A stretch of 64,000 bases of DNA from Pratylenchus scribneri. Lineage: Eukaryota; Nematoda; Chromadorea; Rhabditida; Pratylenchidae. Shown here one piece after another: positions 42,701 to 54,129 of the stretch. The first letter of the stretch is position 1. Each line of letters begins with the position of its first letter. The notes under the pieces were generated by a model that saw only the letters and a list, made by a program, of their open reading frames with translations, did not search any database and was not told the DNA's origin. The stretch covers positions 186,001 through 250,000 of the forward strand of contig JAQSEB010000008.1 in NCBI GenBank assembly GCA_030063045.1. Reading direction: 5' to 3'. A program made the translations under genes and the position numbers.

Positions 42701-43277
42701 TTTTTGATAATCAGAAACCTGTTTTAGACCCTACAAACCTTATACCAATTTGTAGTTCTCATTGAGGGTTGAGGCGCATCTTTTGGCATATTCATTTCTT
42801 TGTTTAAATCGAAAAATAGCGAGTTAAAACGTTTAAATCATATTCCGGTTTTTGGTTTTAAACTCTTTAATTTTGTGTCAAAACTCGAAATTTTATATAC
42901 CATTTGATGCGTCTCGATGAGATCTACAAAATGGTATAAGGCTTATAGGGTTTAAAACCAGTTTCAGATTTATTAGAAGTCAAAAACTATTTTTGATGCT
43001 AGAATAATTTTTAATCTTATTTTTTCAGCTCATCACAATCGCAGCAATTTTCCTATTTTCTGTCTACCCCAAGGCGATGTTCCTTTTCGGTGCTGCCTTG
43101 GTTATTGCGGCGGTCGTCATTTACGCAATGTTCCCATACAAAAAAGTTGGTCCAAAACAGCAACAATTGAGCGAGGAAAGTGGCGGCGATCTCGAGAGGA
43201 GGGAGGATGCAACACCGGCGGTTGGGGAAAGGAAGGAAGTGAAATTTATGGATGCAAAGTTGGAAGAAAAACAATAA
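39784..43277 (+). CDS. SLC35A-type nucleotide-sugar transporter
   Basis: Seven exons join in phase: 39784-40057, 40593-40782, 41127-41385, 41668-42075, 42425-42551, 42599-42658, 43045-43277 (516 residues). Residues 1-90 are a Ser-rich hydrophilic N-terminus. Family sequence then follows: [20 protein letters not shown] (TM1), [16 protein letters not shown] (about 197-212), [33 protein letters not shown], and a last hydrophobic hairpin to about 460. These proteins exchange UDP- or CMP-sugars for nucleoside monophosphate across the Golgi membrane; which sugar cannot be told. An unusually long Asn/Ser/Thr-rich loop (about 242-315) carries several N-x-S/T sites. The exon 7 acceptor is taken as ATCGCAG|CAATT because an upstream TTTCAG breaks the frame. 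The C-terminal tail is charged and Gln-rich. Confidence 0.9.
40105..40530. repeat. Purine-rich GAAGAT tract with its inverted copy, SLC35A intron 1
   Basis: About 285 bases of GAAGAAGAAGATGATGAGG-type purine repeats (40105-40392) are followed by about 130 bases of the complementary CTTCTTCATCATCTTATC repeat. The intron can thus fold into a long hairpin or form triplex DNA. The 115- and 176-codon frames here (Lys/Met-rich and His/Leu-rich) are repeat artefacts. Confidence 0.85.
41412..41652. repeat. MITE with TTACCGTATTTATTC ends, SLC35A intron 3
   Basis: TTACCGTATTTATTCCATTA plus GAAGCCC on the left, and GGGGCTTCTATTAGAATAAA plus TACGTTAA on the right, are inverted repeats of about 30 bp in a 241-bp element. 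It ends only 15 bases before the exon 4 acceptor. Relatives are at 32.9 and 50.2 kb. Confidence 0.7.
42105..42370. repeat. GGTTTAAAC foldback copy in SLC35A intron 4
   Basis: TATCCAATAGATAGTTCAC, AAATGCGTTGATTGGTATAT, AATTTATCATGGTTTAATC and then AAACTATGCTTCTCGATCAG, ATCTATTGATTGGGC give the same arrangement as the copy at 36.96-37.2 kb. Confidence 0.55.
42720..42975. repeat. GGTTTAAAC foldback copy in SLC35A intron 6
   Basis: TAGACCCTACAAACCTTATA plus CCAATTTGTAG on the left is mirrored by CTACAAAATGGTATAAGG plus CTTATAGGGTTTA on the right. It closely matches the copy at 39.05-39.28 kb. Confidence 0.65.
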
Positions 43278-43431
43278 TTCAGACTAATTAAATGCATATT
43301 ATTCTTTATTACCGACATTTTTATTGAATTTGACATATATTTACCCCCTTTTTACTGGTGATATTTTAAATTGTTTGAAAATTTGAACATATTCTCACCA
43401 AATTCGTACATTCGATTTATATAAACCAGTC

Positions 43432-43437
43432 AATAAA
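43432..43437 (+). promoter_or_regulatory. Polyadenylation signal of the SLC35A gene
   Basis: AATAAA lies 155 bases after the stop codon of the transporter gene and is the first canonical signal. Confidence 0.4.
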
Positions 43438-43926
43438 GTGAAAATGAAAATAATAAAATTATGACTACCAAAAAGGTGTTAAGCATAAGGCTTAACATCA
43501 AGGTAAAAGTCACTATAGCATTAGCATGCTTGGCTCCTTTCATTACTTTTTTATACTTGAATCATTTTAAAATTACTTTTGAACAAGTAACGGAAAAATA
43601 CTTTAAAAGGTTTAATACTTGATCAAGATCAGACCATATCGAATTAGTAAACCTATTGATTGGGCAAATTATATAAGGTCTAGGACAGAACACTCCTCGC
43701 TATTTTCAGCAATTTTTCGCCAAATTAAATTGGTATGTAAAGGCACATTATTTCATCAGTAAAATGATAATTAAATTAAAATATGTACAAATAAAAGCGT
43801 CATTCTGTTCTTTAATTTATTCAAAAAAAAAATGATTAAAATAAATATAAGCAAAAAAAATTAAGTTAAAAAGCATCGTTAAGAAATTATAAAATTGTGC
43901 AAAATTTATGGATTATTTCCGCCGAT

Positions 43927-46900
43927 TTATCCGTTCATCTTTCCCAATCCCATTTCCTCCTGTTCAATTAAAAGCCTATTCTTCTTTTGTTTCGTCCATT
44001 CTCTCGGTTCCGAATTGCAAAATACAAAAAAGAGAAGCACCATAATCAATTGAAGTGATCCAATGCCGGCGAAAATTCGACTCCATTCAAATACTAAATT
44101 TTCGGGTGCCAAAAGGGTTACGGCCAAAGGCAAAAGAATGACAGTTATGCTGGAAATCTATTAGGAAAAATTGAATTAACAATTAATTATAGTGCAATTA
44201 TGTTGCAGCGAATATTGAAAAATTGGTTAATCCCAGAATTATCCAATTACTTTGTGGCTTAATTTTAAAAATATTTGATTCTAGATTTCGTACAGTCCCG
44301 AGAGTATGCTCATTCGACTCGGCATTGTCAATTTACTATATGAAATTTTAATTTCAAACCGGTATGGACTTGGCTTGAAAAGCTGAACCGTTGTTAAAAC
44401 CCAAATTCGTTTTGGTTTACTAACTTTCGCCTAAACCTAAACCTTAATACAGGTTTTAAATTGAAATTTTAAATAGTAAATCGATCATAACGAGTCGAAT
44501 GAGCCTACTTTCGGGTCTGAACGATATCTACAAGACGAGATTTCCATAATTAACCACCCCAGCACTTGAATAATTCCGAAATTAAACAATTTCTAATATT
44601 AATCGTGACAAATATATTAATAATCTCTTACAATGCTGTTCCAAGCCATCAAAACATGCGAAAATTGTTGAGAAATCTTTAAAAAATTAATTAATTAATT
44701 ATTAAATATTTATTTTTTACTCTTTGTGAACATTTGACCACACCAAGAAAATCGAGTCCACAGAATAAATTAACACAACTGTAGGCAATTTGAATGACCC
44801 ATGAGGGAATTTTTGGCATTGATGGAAGAGTGGCCAACGAAAAGAAACAAAAGGCCATTCCAAGCTGAATAATGAGAAATATTAATTGAGGGAATTTTTA
44901 ATTGGAAAAATGTACCTGTGAAAGTGCGGTGAACAAATTTATTCGAGAACGTTCATTGGCGCAAGGCAAATGTCTATAAAGCCATCCAGCAAAAACTTTG
45001 ACGAACACCGAAAGTAAATAGGGGAGAGCAGAAAGAAGACCCGTGTGCCGAATATCGATGTGAAGAATCTAAATAAAAATATATGAAAATTAGTTGAACT
45101 CATTGACAAACTCGATTCAAATAAGTTGGCCCAAATTGGCCGAGCAGTTCAAAGCCAATTTCATCGGACCAATAGGTGAGAAGAACCAGCCAAACGACTA
45201 AATCGCCAAGGATTTGCCGATAGGGAATTTGTTGTTTTTTGTCGAAGACAATTTCCTCCAAACTCAAAGCAGCCAATTCCTCGGACATTTGAGTGCCACT
45301 TTTTCCCTTTAAAATCTTCCGAAATTCAATTTCCGAAACGAGGCTAAAATGAAAGGAGGGAAAAATGAATTTTGAGGAATTTTTAAAAACGAACGGATGA
45401 TCTTTTGGCCGATCGCGAAAAATCAGATAAAAAATTGTAAAAGAAATGAGGGTGAGAAATCCAAGCAGAAAATAGAGCATTCGCCAGCCAAAATTGGAGG
45501 CACAAAATACGGCGGCCAATGGCATACTGACAACACGGCCAAACTGAAATTGGATGGAGAAAATAAATTAATTTCGGAAAAGCTATAATTTTGTATTTTT
45601 CGGAAGAATTCTGATTTTTTGTCTTTTACCCAATTCTGATTTTGTATTTTACCCAATTTTTGTTTTTTTTGCCCAATTCTGAATTTGTATTTTGCCCAAT
45701 TTTTGTGTTTTTGCCCAATTCTGATTTTGTGTTTTGCCCAATTGGCTTTTTTGCCCAATTCTGATTTTGTATTTTGCCCAATTTTTGTGTTTTTGCCCAA
45801 TTCTGTTTTTGTATTTTGCCCAATTTTTGTGTTTTTGCCCAATTCTGATTCCTATTTTGCCCAATTTTTGTGTTTTTGCCCAATTCTGATTCCTATTTTG
45901 CCCAGCCCAATTCTGATTTTGTATTTTGCCCAATTTTTGTATTTTTGCCCAATTCTGATTTTGTATTTTGCCCAATTTTTGTGTTTTTGCCGAATTCTGA
46001 TTCATATTTTGCCCAATTTTTGTGTTTTTGCCCAATTCTGATTCCTATTTTGCCCAATTTTTGTGTTTTTGCTCAATTCTGATTTTGTATTTTGCCCAAT
46101 TTTTGTGTTTTTGCCCAATTCTGATTCCTATTTTGCCCAATTTTTGTGTTTTTGCCTAATTCTGATTTTATATTTTGCCCAGTTTTTGAGATTTTGCCCA
46201 ATTCTGATTATTTGTGTTTTGCCCAATTCTGATTTTGTATTTTGCCCAATTTTTGTGCTTTTGCCTAATTCTGATTTTGTATTTTGCCCAATTTTTGTGT
46301 TTTTGCCCAATTCTGATTCCTATTTTGCCCAATTTTTGTGTTTTGCCTAATTCTGATTTTATATTTTGCCCAGTTTTTGTGTTTTGCCTAATTCTGATTT
46401 TATATTTTGCCCAGTTTTTGTGTTTTGCCTAATTCTGATTTTATATTTGGCCCAGTTTTTGTGTTTTGCCTAATTCTGATTTTATATTTTGCCCAGTTTT
46501 TGTGTTTTGCCTAATTCTGATTTTATATTTTGCCCAATTTTTGTGTTTTGCCTAATTCTGATTTTATATTTTGCCCAATTTTTGTGCTTTTGCCTAATTC
46601 TGATTTTGTATTTTGCCCAATTTTTGTGTTTTGCCCAATTCTGATTTTGTATTTTGCCCAATTTTTGTGTTTTTGCCCAATTCTGATTCCTATTTTGCCC
46701 AATTTTTGTGTTTTGCCTAATTCTGATTTTGTATTTTGCCCAATTTTTGTGTTTTTGCCCAATTCTGATTTTGTATTTTGCCCAATTTTTGTGTTTTGCC
46801 CAATTCTGATTTTGTATTTTGCCCAATTTTTGTGTTTTGCCCAATTCTGATTTTGTATTTTGCCCAATTTTTGTGTTTTGCCCAATTCTGATTTTGTATT

Positions 46901-48824
46901 TTGCCCAATTTTTGTGCTTTTGCCTAATTCTGATTTTGTATTTTGCCCAATTTTGTGTTTTTGCCCAATTCTGATTATTTGTGTTTTGCCCAATTCTGAT
47001 TCCTATTTTGCCCAATTTTTGTGTTTTGCCTAATTCTGATTTTATATTTTGCCCAGTTTTTGAGATTTTGCCCAATTCTGATTATTTGTGTTTTGCCCAA
47101 TTCTGATTTTGTATTTTGCCCAATTTTTGTGCTTTTGCCTAATTCTGATTTTGTATTTTGCCCAATTTTGTGTTTTTGCCCAATTCTGATTATTTGTGTT
47201 TTGCCCAATTCTGATTTTGTATTTTGCCCAATTCTGATTTTGTATTTTGCCCAATTTTTGTGCTTTTGCCTAATTCTGATTTTGTATTTTGCCCAATTTT
47301 GTGTTTTTGCCCAATTCTGATTATTTGTGTTTTGCCCAATTCTGATTCCTATTTTGCCCAATTTTTGTGTTTTGCCTAATTCTGATTTTATATTTTGCCC
47401 AGTTTTTGAGATTTTGCCCAATTCTGATTATTTGTGTTTTGCCCAATTCTGATTTTGTATTTTGCCCAATTTTTGTGCTTTTGCCTAATTCTGATTTTGT
47501 ATTTTGCCCAATTTTGTGTTTTTGCCCAATTCTGATTATTTGTGTTTTGCCCAATTCTGATTTTGTATTTTGCCCAATTCTGATTTTTGTGTTTTTTCCC
47601 AATTCTGATTTTGTATTTTTTGGAAAGAATTATGAATTTTTTTTTATGTTTTTTAGAAAGAACTAATTTTTGTAATTTATATTTTTCGGATAGATTCTCA
47701 TTTGTAATTTTGAATTTTAAGTTGATTCTGATTTATAAATTATAATTCTCTGATTTGAATAAAATAATTTCATTTTTCAATTAAAAAAAGTGCCTGAAAA
47801 TGTGAAGAAAGAATCATCAAATATGCGCCAGATGAATGCAGAGGGGCCCAATCACGTGCAATTGCCCCAATCATCACATATTGGGCTGGGCCGGCAGCGC
47901 CTTGAAACATTCGCGTAATGAAGAGTGGAATGAACCCGAAATTGGCCATTAATGGGAGTGCCAAACATGAAAGGGCCGAAAGGAAGCCATAGGCCGAAAG
48001 AACGAGCCTAAAATTAGTAGGAGGAAATGTTAAAATTTTGGGGATTTCATGCCGAAGTCCAAATGCACTGATCAAGGAAGTGATGGCCAAACCACTTAGA
48101 ATGGAGCCAATGGCAGCAGCGGAAAAAAGTGAATTCTGTTCAGAAGCAGTCAACGAGTATGGAAGAGTTTTGGCAACAGAATCTGCTAAATTGGATAAAT
48201 CGTTTTTAATCCCAGTTATGGCCTGATAAGCCATTTCGGACCCGTTCTACTGGCCGCCGTTGCTTGTAGCTCATTAAAGACGAAATTTTTATCATATTTA
48301 AGAGCTCACTGCTGTCTATCGATTGATATAAAATTTATTTGGTTTATTTCAGAATTAGTAAAGGTGTACTTAAAAACAAAAAATTTTGCCATTATATTAG
48401 TCTTTTTTAATGGTTTTTAAGTACAGCTCTGCTTTTTCTGAACTAAACCAAATAAATTTTATATCTATAGATAGCCAACATTAAGCCTTTTAATTTGACA
48501 CCAAAATTTTCTAAATCGGTTTCATCCTTAAAGAATTACAAGCGCCCTCGCCTAGTTGAGAATTCGCCCAGTTATAATAACCGAACCATTTGCTGTCCAA
48601 TTTGTTGATTCATCCACAGTATTATTATTTGTAGAAGAATTGCCACCAGTCATGCAAATAATTGCGAGACTGAATGCCGTTGTATTTGCGCTGATCAACG
48701 TGAATGAGACCAACGCAGAGAGAAGAACAAGCTGACGAATGGAATTGGCAAATGGACGATAGGAAATGGGCGGAAATGAAATAAGGAATGGTTTCTTTTG
48801 CTGTTGAACCACATGATCGGCCAT
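43927..48824 (-). CDS. SLC17-type anion transporter (sialin/VGLUT superfamily)
   Basis: Nine exons join in phase: 48824-48582, 48222-48053, 48007-47794, 45543-45395, 45343-45112, 45068-44916, 44864-44721, 44676-44632, 44157-43927 (526 residues). It is an MFS protein with about 12 membrane segments: QLVLLSALVSFTLISANTTA first, an Asn-glycosylatable loop (NNNTVDESTNWTANGS) next, then SEQNSLFSAAAIGSILSGLA, FITRMFQGAAGPAQYVM..ARDWAPL, FGWRMLYFLLGFL, HPLVSEIEF, HIDIRHTGLLSALPYLL and a C-terminal EPREWTKQ tail. The family moves organic anions or phosphate, driven by H+ or Na+; the substrate cannot be assigned. Two introns appear to begin with GC (48052 and 47793). The intron at 47793-45544 contains a 2-kb minisatellite. 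Confidence 0.88.
44270..44560. repeat. Foldback remnant in SLC17 intron 8, TCATTCGACTCG type
   Basis: GCTCATTCGACTCGGCATTG, TATGAAATTTTAATTTCAAAC and the mirrored AAATTGAAATTTTAAATAG, ATAACGAGTCGAATGAGCC enclose CCAAATTCGTTTTGGTTTAC. Relative of 35.09-35.35 kb. Confidence 0.55.
45605..47625 (+). repeat. TTTGCCCAATTCTG minisatellite, 2 kb, in SLC17 intron 3
   Basis: About 85 units of the type TTTTGCCCAATTTTTGTGTT and TTTGCCCAATTCTGATTTTG repeat at roughly 20-25 bp. Blocks of several hundred bases are duplicated almost exactly (46.95-47.3 compared with 47.3-47.55 kb), indicating recent segmental growth. Same family as 29.1 and 58.8 kb. All long frames across it are artefacts. Confidence 0.92.
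48262..48540. repeat. Foldback element in SLC17 intron 1
   Basis: GCTCATTAAAGACGAAATTT, TATCGATTGATATAAAATTT, ATTTGGTTTATTTCAG and GGTGTACTTAAAAAC are mirrored by GTTTTTAAGTACAGCTCTGC, TGAACTAAACCAAATAAATT, TTATATCTATAGATAG and ATCCTTAAAGAATTACAAGC. Arms are about 110 bp with a short loop. It fills almost the whole intron. Confidence 0.7.
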
Positions 48825-51000
48825 CGTAGATCAGACCCTGGACTGGGTTATTATTAATTTGGAAATTAGAAATTTTTCAAGCAGAAATTTTAATTTTAAG
48901 CCAATGAATGGAAAAAATTCTAATTATTTTTTCATATAAGTAATATCTTAACAGTGATTAAATCGGGAAATTAATTTGGATTCGGAATTATATTTTTCAG
49001 CAGAATTCTTATTACCGTAAAACCTCTTCTAATTCCCCAACCTCTAATATTCTATTTTGAGGACCCATAGTTATTGCATTTTCTTACTTCCCTGAAGATC
49101 TACAAAATCCTCTATAATTTGTTCAAAAATGTCTAAAAATGAGTTAGACCCCCTAAATTCCCAATTTTTGAAATAATTCTCAGGGGGAATTAAAAGAAGT
49201 TATATATGTTATTCACCAAAAATTAGCTTACAATTAAAGTGTACCCTAGAACCTAGACTACGTTTGTGAATAAGTAGAATCGCATTTTTGAAAATTTATA
49301 AAATTTTTGGGTCACAATTTTATGACCTTTCTAGAGGTATTCTTATTTTTTATCAAAAAATATGGGAAAATGAATCAATTTGAATATGGAAAATGATTAT
49401 TTAGGGCGACAAAAATGGATATTATTAAATAGACCCAAAAATGTCCATTGGAAGGTTCTTGGTTGATTGGAGATTGGACGGATTGATGACCTTTTTCCTT
49501 CTGCTGCTCTGGGGCTCATCATTCTCAATCAATGTAAATGCAAATTACAAATGCCCAAAAGTTATTCATTTTCTTCCAATTTTCTCTTCATTTTTGGAAG
49601 TAAAAATGTGGAATGATGATGGGCCAAAATGACCATCATATTTGCATTTGCGTTGATTACGGATTAAAAAAATAAATCAAGTCACATTTTGCTGATAAGG
49701 GTAATTTTTGGAAGCAATACAAATTTTTGCAACTGATTGAGAAGAGAGACTAATCATTCAAATGGCAAAAAAACAAAAATTGATATAAATTTGATGAGGA
49801 TTGATTGCTGATGGCAAATAATGAGAAGCATATGAGGCTTATACAAACTTAGCATCTAGCCTAAAAGACGAATTGATCGCCGAAATTAATAAGTGAAAAA
49901 ATAGGTGAATTCAATACCAGCAGAGAGATTAATTTACCATTCAATTCATCAAAAATATTGACAAATAAAGATTATTTTTTAATTCCCACAAAATGTCATT
50001 TTTTCAATTATTCCTCTAATAAATACATTTTCCATCTATTAGTAGCATTGGGGTTACTAATTTTTGAATCCCCAAAAAGGGCAAAATTTGGTTTTAATTG
50101 TTATCTGTTGACATTTTTGAACAAACTATGTCAATGAGCCTAAAGGCTTTTCAAAAAGTTCATTTGCCATGAGATATAGTCTATAGTGCCCTCAAGTCGA
50201 GGGGGAGTCTACTATAAGGGGAGGCGGACTTCTAATAGAGGAAATATGGTAAATCAAAATCCAAATTGTTGTTGGATTTTAAATCATGCCACTACCATTT
50301 AACACTTGACAATTGATGGCGGCGACTTTTTTATTTCCAAATTTTAGTCGTTCTTTGAATAATTTGCATATTCTCCTCTCCCTTCTTTCCACTTCACTTT
50401 TACTACCCCATTTTTATTCTTCCTTGAGATGGCTTTTTTCATCATTTCGGCGCAACAATAAAAAAACAACTAAAATAAAATGGTTTGGGGACAATGGAAG
50501 AAAGGAAAATAAAAGGGGCCAAAGTGCTCCTCCTCCACTCTCATCCCAGAAAAGAGGGGAAATCCCCGCTTCTTCCTTCCTTTCACAATTTTAGTCGCGC
50601 TAATCGCCTCCCTTTATTCCACCCTTTATTGCCGCCTCCCTTTGATGAACATTATTTGGGTGGTGTCCCCAAAAAATGTGTGAGGATTTTGGCATTGTTT
50701 TGGCGAGGAGGAGGACGGAAAATACAAATTAAAGGGCACAAAAAGTAAAAGCAAGACTCCCCATGGAGTCGATGGGAAATGTTGTGTTGGGCCACTGTGT
50801 GATGGGTGATGAAAATGTGTTGCGCATTTTGCAAATGAATGAATAGGAAAGATGAGGTGCCGCACTGCTAATTGCCATTTCCATATTTCCCTCTTGCTTC
50901 CCCATTCCCTCATTCGCTTTTTCGTCTTTTGCTTTAAATGTGAATATTTGGCATTTCTTACGAATTGAGGACCCAAAAAATTGTTTTTTTAGAAATCTGC
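48825..51000. other. Intergenic DNA between SLC17 and FoxG genes, with a MITE
   Basis: A MITE of the CCCCATGGGGAATTATT family lies at 49012-49208 (TTACCGTAAAACCTCTTCTA plus ATTCCCC; inverted GGGGGAATTAAAAGAAG, TTATATATG). A fragment at about 50195-50255 resembles the ACCGTATTT MITE end. A 63-codon frame at 49441-49632 (+) has a hydrophobic stretch (MTFFLLLLWGSSFSI) but nothing else to support it. Frames at 50.3-51.0 kb are Ser/Leu/Pro low-complexity products of pyrimidine-rich DNA. No gene is supported. Confidence 0.4.
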
Positions 51001-51505
51001 AAAACAGGCTAAATTAAAACATTCCGGAAACTAGCTTGAACAAGCGGAAGACTTAGATTAAAACATTCCAGAATCTAACCGGAACAACCGGAAGACATTT
51101 AGATTATAACTTTCTGGAATCTAACCGGAACAACCGGAAGACTTAGATTAAAACATTCCAGAATCTAACCGGAACAACCGGAAGACACTTAGATTATAAC
51201 TTTCCGGAATCTAACCGGAACAACCGGAAGACTTAGATTAAAACATTCCGGAATCTAACCGGAGCAACCGGAAGACTTAGATTAAAACATTCCAGAATCT
51301 AACCGGAACAACCGGAAGACACTTAGATTATAACTTTCCGGAATCTAACAGGAACAACCGGAAGACATTTAGATTATAACTTTCCGCAATCTAACAGGAA
51401 CAACCGGAAGACATTTAGATTATAACTTTCCGGAATCTAACCGGAACAACCGGAAGACAGATTAAAACATTCCGGAATCTAACCGGAACAACCGGATTCT
51501 AAATT
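51000..51505 (-). repeat. 43-bp CCGGAACAACCGGAAGAC minisatellite
   Basis: About eleven units of 42-45 bp contain AATCTAACCGGAACAACCGG and AAGACTTAGATTAAAACATTCC or ACACTTAGATTATAACTTTCC. In reverse complement the core GGTTGTTCCGG and TTAATCTAA match the array at 37.3-38.2 kb. Confidence 0.9.
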
Positions 51506-51865
51506 TAAAACTTTTCCTGCTGAAAACAGACAGAAATAAAACTCCCGAAAACGGGTATAGTTACCCAGAAAGTAAAAGATAATATAAGATACCCGATTCA
51601 AAATTCTTAATACCAAAAATCCCTTTTTTGAAAAATAAAAATTTGGAACCTCAAATCGTAAGGATTGCTGAATATTTCTCCAATTTTTTTCAAAATCAAT
51701 AAAATTAATTCCAGAATAATTGACTTTTATTTTATTTCCAGCCCAAAATGAATATATAAAAATTATCATCATAAGTATCATAAAATAAACATGGAAAAAT
51801 ATGAATAATATTCTCGGATAAAATATTCAAATTTACACACAAAAATGTGAATTTCATTCAATGCC

Positions 51866-54078
51866 TCATTTTCCATTACATCTGCCACTTTCCATTTGTT
51901 TTTGTTGTTCGGCTACGGCCGCCAAACCCATTTTTGCCTGTTGAAGGAGGAACATCAAACCGGGATGGGGAAAAGGGGGTGGGGGAATTGTAGGAATTGG
52001 AGGGGAAGAAAGAGGATTGGAAGGAATATTGGCCAAATCCAAGGGAAATTGTGGTTGAGGAAAATGTTGAAGTAGCGGAGATTGGTGGGTGGCAAACAAA
52101 AGTTGGGCAATGGATGGGGCCAATGATGCGAGGGGAAATGATGGGGAAGGAGGCGAAAATCGGCCAACAATTTGAGTCGGTCTTGGTTGTATGCAACATG
52201 CCGACGATTCCGGTTGGTGGCCACTTTGGGCAACATTGGGAATTGCAGCCGGTGGCATTGACAAAAATGGAGGAGGCACGGAATTTGGTGCCATCGAGAA
52301 TGGAATCATCGATGGCGGTGGATTTGATCGATTCGGCACAGATTGGAATGTCCCATTGGTCGATTCGATTGTTGGCATTTTAGCCAGCAAGGAATTTGGC
52401 CGCATTTTTCCAACTCCACCACTGATTCGTTGTCCATTTGATGGCCGCCGTCTTTTCAGCTTTCCACTGGTTGCCCCAATGAAAATTTCGCCCTCCGATG
52501 CCGAGTCCAATTGCCAATAATTGCCTAAAATAAATTCAATAATTTTGGACTGACTTTTTGTGAATTTTTCCCAAAATTTATTTGCACTTTTCCATCCAAT
52601 TTACTTTTCTTATTTCCCTTCCAATTTTCAGTCTGTTTTCCGCAAACAATCAATCAAAGTTTTCAGCCTTGTATTGTGGCTGAAAATTTTAGTACTGGGA
52701 AGGGGAATGCGGCTGTCACTACAGAATCCATCAACCCAGAAAATGGGCCTCCCTTTTGGATTGGCTGGTGTGGCTGGTGGCTGGCGCCAATTGTCCGGAA
52801 AATGAAATAATTTTGGCCAAATTGGAAACAATTGACCGACCAATCATCTTCCCTATCACCGAAATTTCAGCGAAAATTTCCCCCAAAACACCGACTGACC
52901 TTTGCCCGGATCATCATAGGAGCGGGCAACTTTGACGAAGAATTTGTTCAGCGAAAGATTGTGCCGAATGCTGTTTTGCCAACCGCGTCGATTTGCTCTG
53001 AAAATTTTGAAAGGAATTGAGTGAACATTTTTGATAGTTGCAAACTTGTAAAATGGAAATCGCTTCATAATGTATTCATAAATGCCGTTGAGTGTCAATC
53101 TTCCCGCCGGACTTTGTCTTAATGCCATTGTGATTAATCTGAACGTAGATTTTGGTAATTATAATTAGGTATAGGCTTGCAAAATACATTCTAAGATCTA
53201 AATTTCCTTGCTTAAACTCTTTTTTGTAATTGGCTAAAACCAAATGATGAAAAAATTAAATAATTAGAACAGCCCAATTTGGCGTCGGACCAATTTGAAA
53301 CTATTTATCATAACTCTTCAAGGATAAATTAATTTAAATAATTTTAGAATCAAATTAAAAAGTAGACTCTAGGCTACCAATTAATATCAAATTTTATTTA
53401 AATTGGTTTAAAATAGAAATTTTGCCCTTAAAACTTTTAAAAATGTTCTTTACTTATGGATTAGTGAATTTTAGATTGATTTTTAAGGCAAATGCAATTA
53501 ATATTATTAGATAGCCAAAAGACTGCCCTTTAATTTGATACTAAAATAATTTGAATTGGTTCAGTACTAAATGAGTTATTTAAATGGTACAAGTTAGCTA
53601 GTACTTTCTAAGCTCCATGAAATGGAATGAGTAATTATTTGGATTTTGCCATAAATTTTCCTGTTAATGGCAAAAATAAATACTTAAAAAGAATGTTCTC
53701 AATTTGCTTTAAATCCAAAAAGAATTCCCCTTTTAAATTCTAAACTCACGCATTGTATGAATATCGTGGTTTGGCGAACTTCTTCCCGCCTCCTCCATCG
53801 CCATTCTCCTCAACAATATTCCCCTCATCTTCATTTTCGTCTTCATCCGGTTCGCCAATTTCCTCGTCAATGTCCAATTCTCTTTCGGCCATTGTGGAAG
53901 ATGTTTTGCCGGATGAGGTGGAGGAGATATTGTTTTTTGTCTTCATAATGGACGTTTGATGTGCCAAATGATGCGGGGAATGGGGTGAAGTGGAAATGGA
54001 AGATGATGAAGAAGTGGAAGCCGAATTGAGTGAGGAGGAATCAACAACGAATTGATGGTCCATCATTAATTTGGCCAT
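51866..54078 (-). CDS. Forkhead transcription factor, FoxG (fkh-2) type
   Basis: Four exons join in phase: 54078-53750, 53138-53046, 52997-52900, 52524-51866 (392 residues). Residues 1-102 are Ser- and acid-rich. The forkhead domain begins [18 protein letters not shown] (103-), continues [18 protein letters not shown], the recognition helix [18 protein letters not shown], wing DDPGKGNYWQLD, and closes [15 protein letters not shown] (to about 200). The last part, FIGATSGKL, is characteristic of FoxG, so this is likely the orthologue of C. elegans fkh-2; it would bind TAAACA-type sites in the nucleus. The C-terminal 190 residues are Pro/Ser-rich without known domains. An acceptor TTTCAG lies 8 bases before the ATG, suggesting SL trans-splicing or a 5' non-coding exon. 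Confidence 0.93.
53272..53610. repeat. Palindromic MITE, CATCAAGGAC family, copy e, in FoxG intron 1
   Basis: CAATTTGGCGTCGG, TCATAACTCTTCAAGGA and AATCAAATTAAAAAGTAGAC are mirrored by AGACTGCCCTTTAATTTGAT, TGGTTCAGTACTAAATGAGT and ATGGTACAAGTTAGC. About 340 bp. Confidence 0.65.
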
Positions 54079-54129
54079 GGGAATTGCTGAAATGATTGAA
54101 AGGGGAATTAACCAATTTCTTATAGGAAA

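Noticed and set aside
45620..47620. Open frames of 90-197 codons in the 46-kb array
   Set aside because: Same artefact; identical low-complexity products in all six frames, inside an SLC17 intron.
49441..49632. Small secreted protein gene
   Set aside because: Only a hydrophobic stretch supports it; no splice-acceptor context, no domain, and the neighbourhood is repeat-rich.
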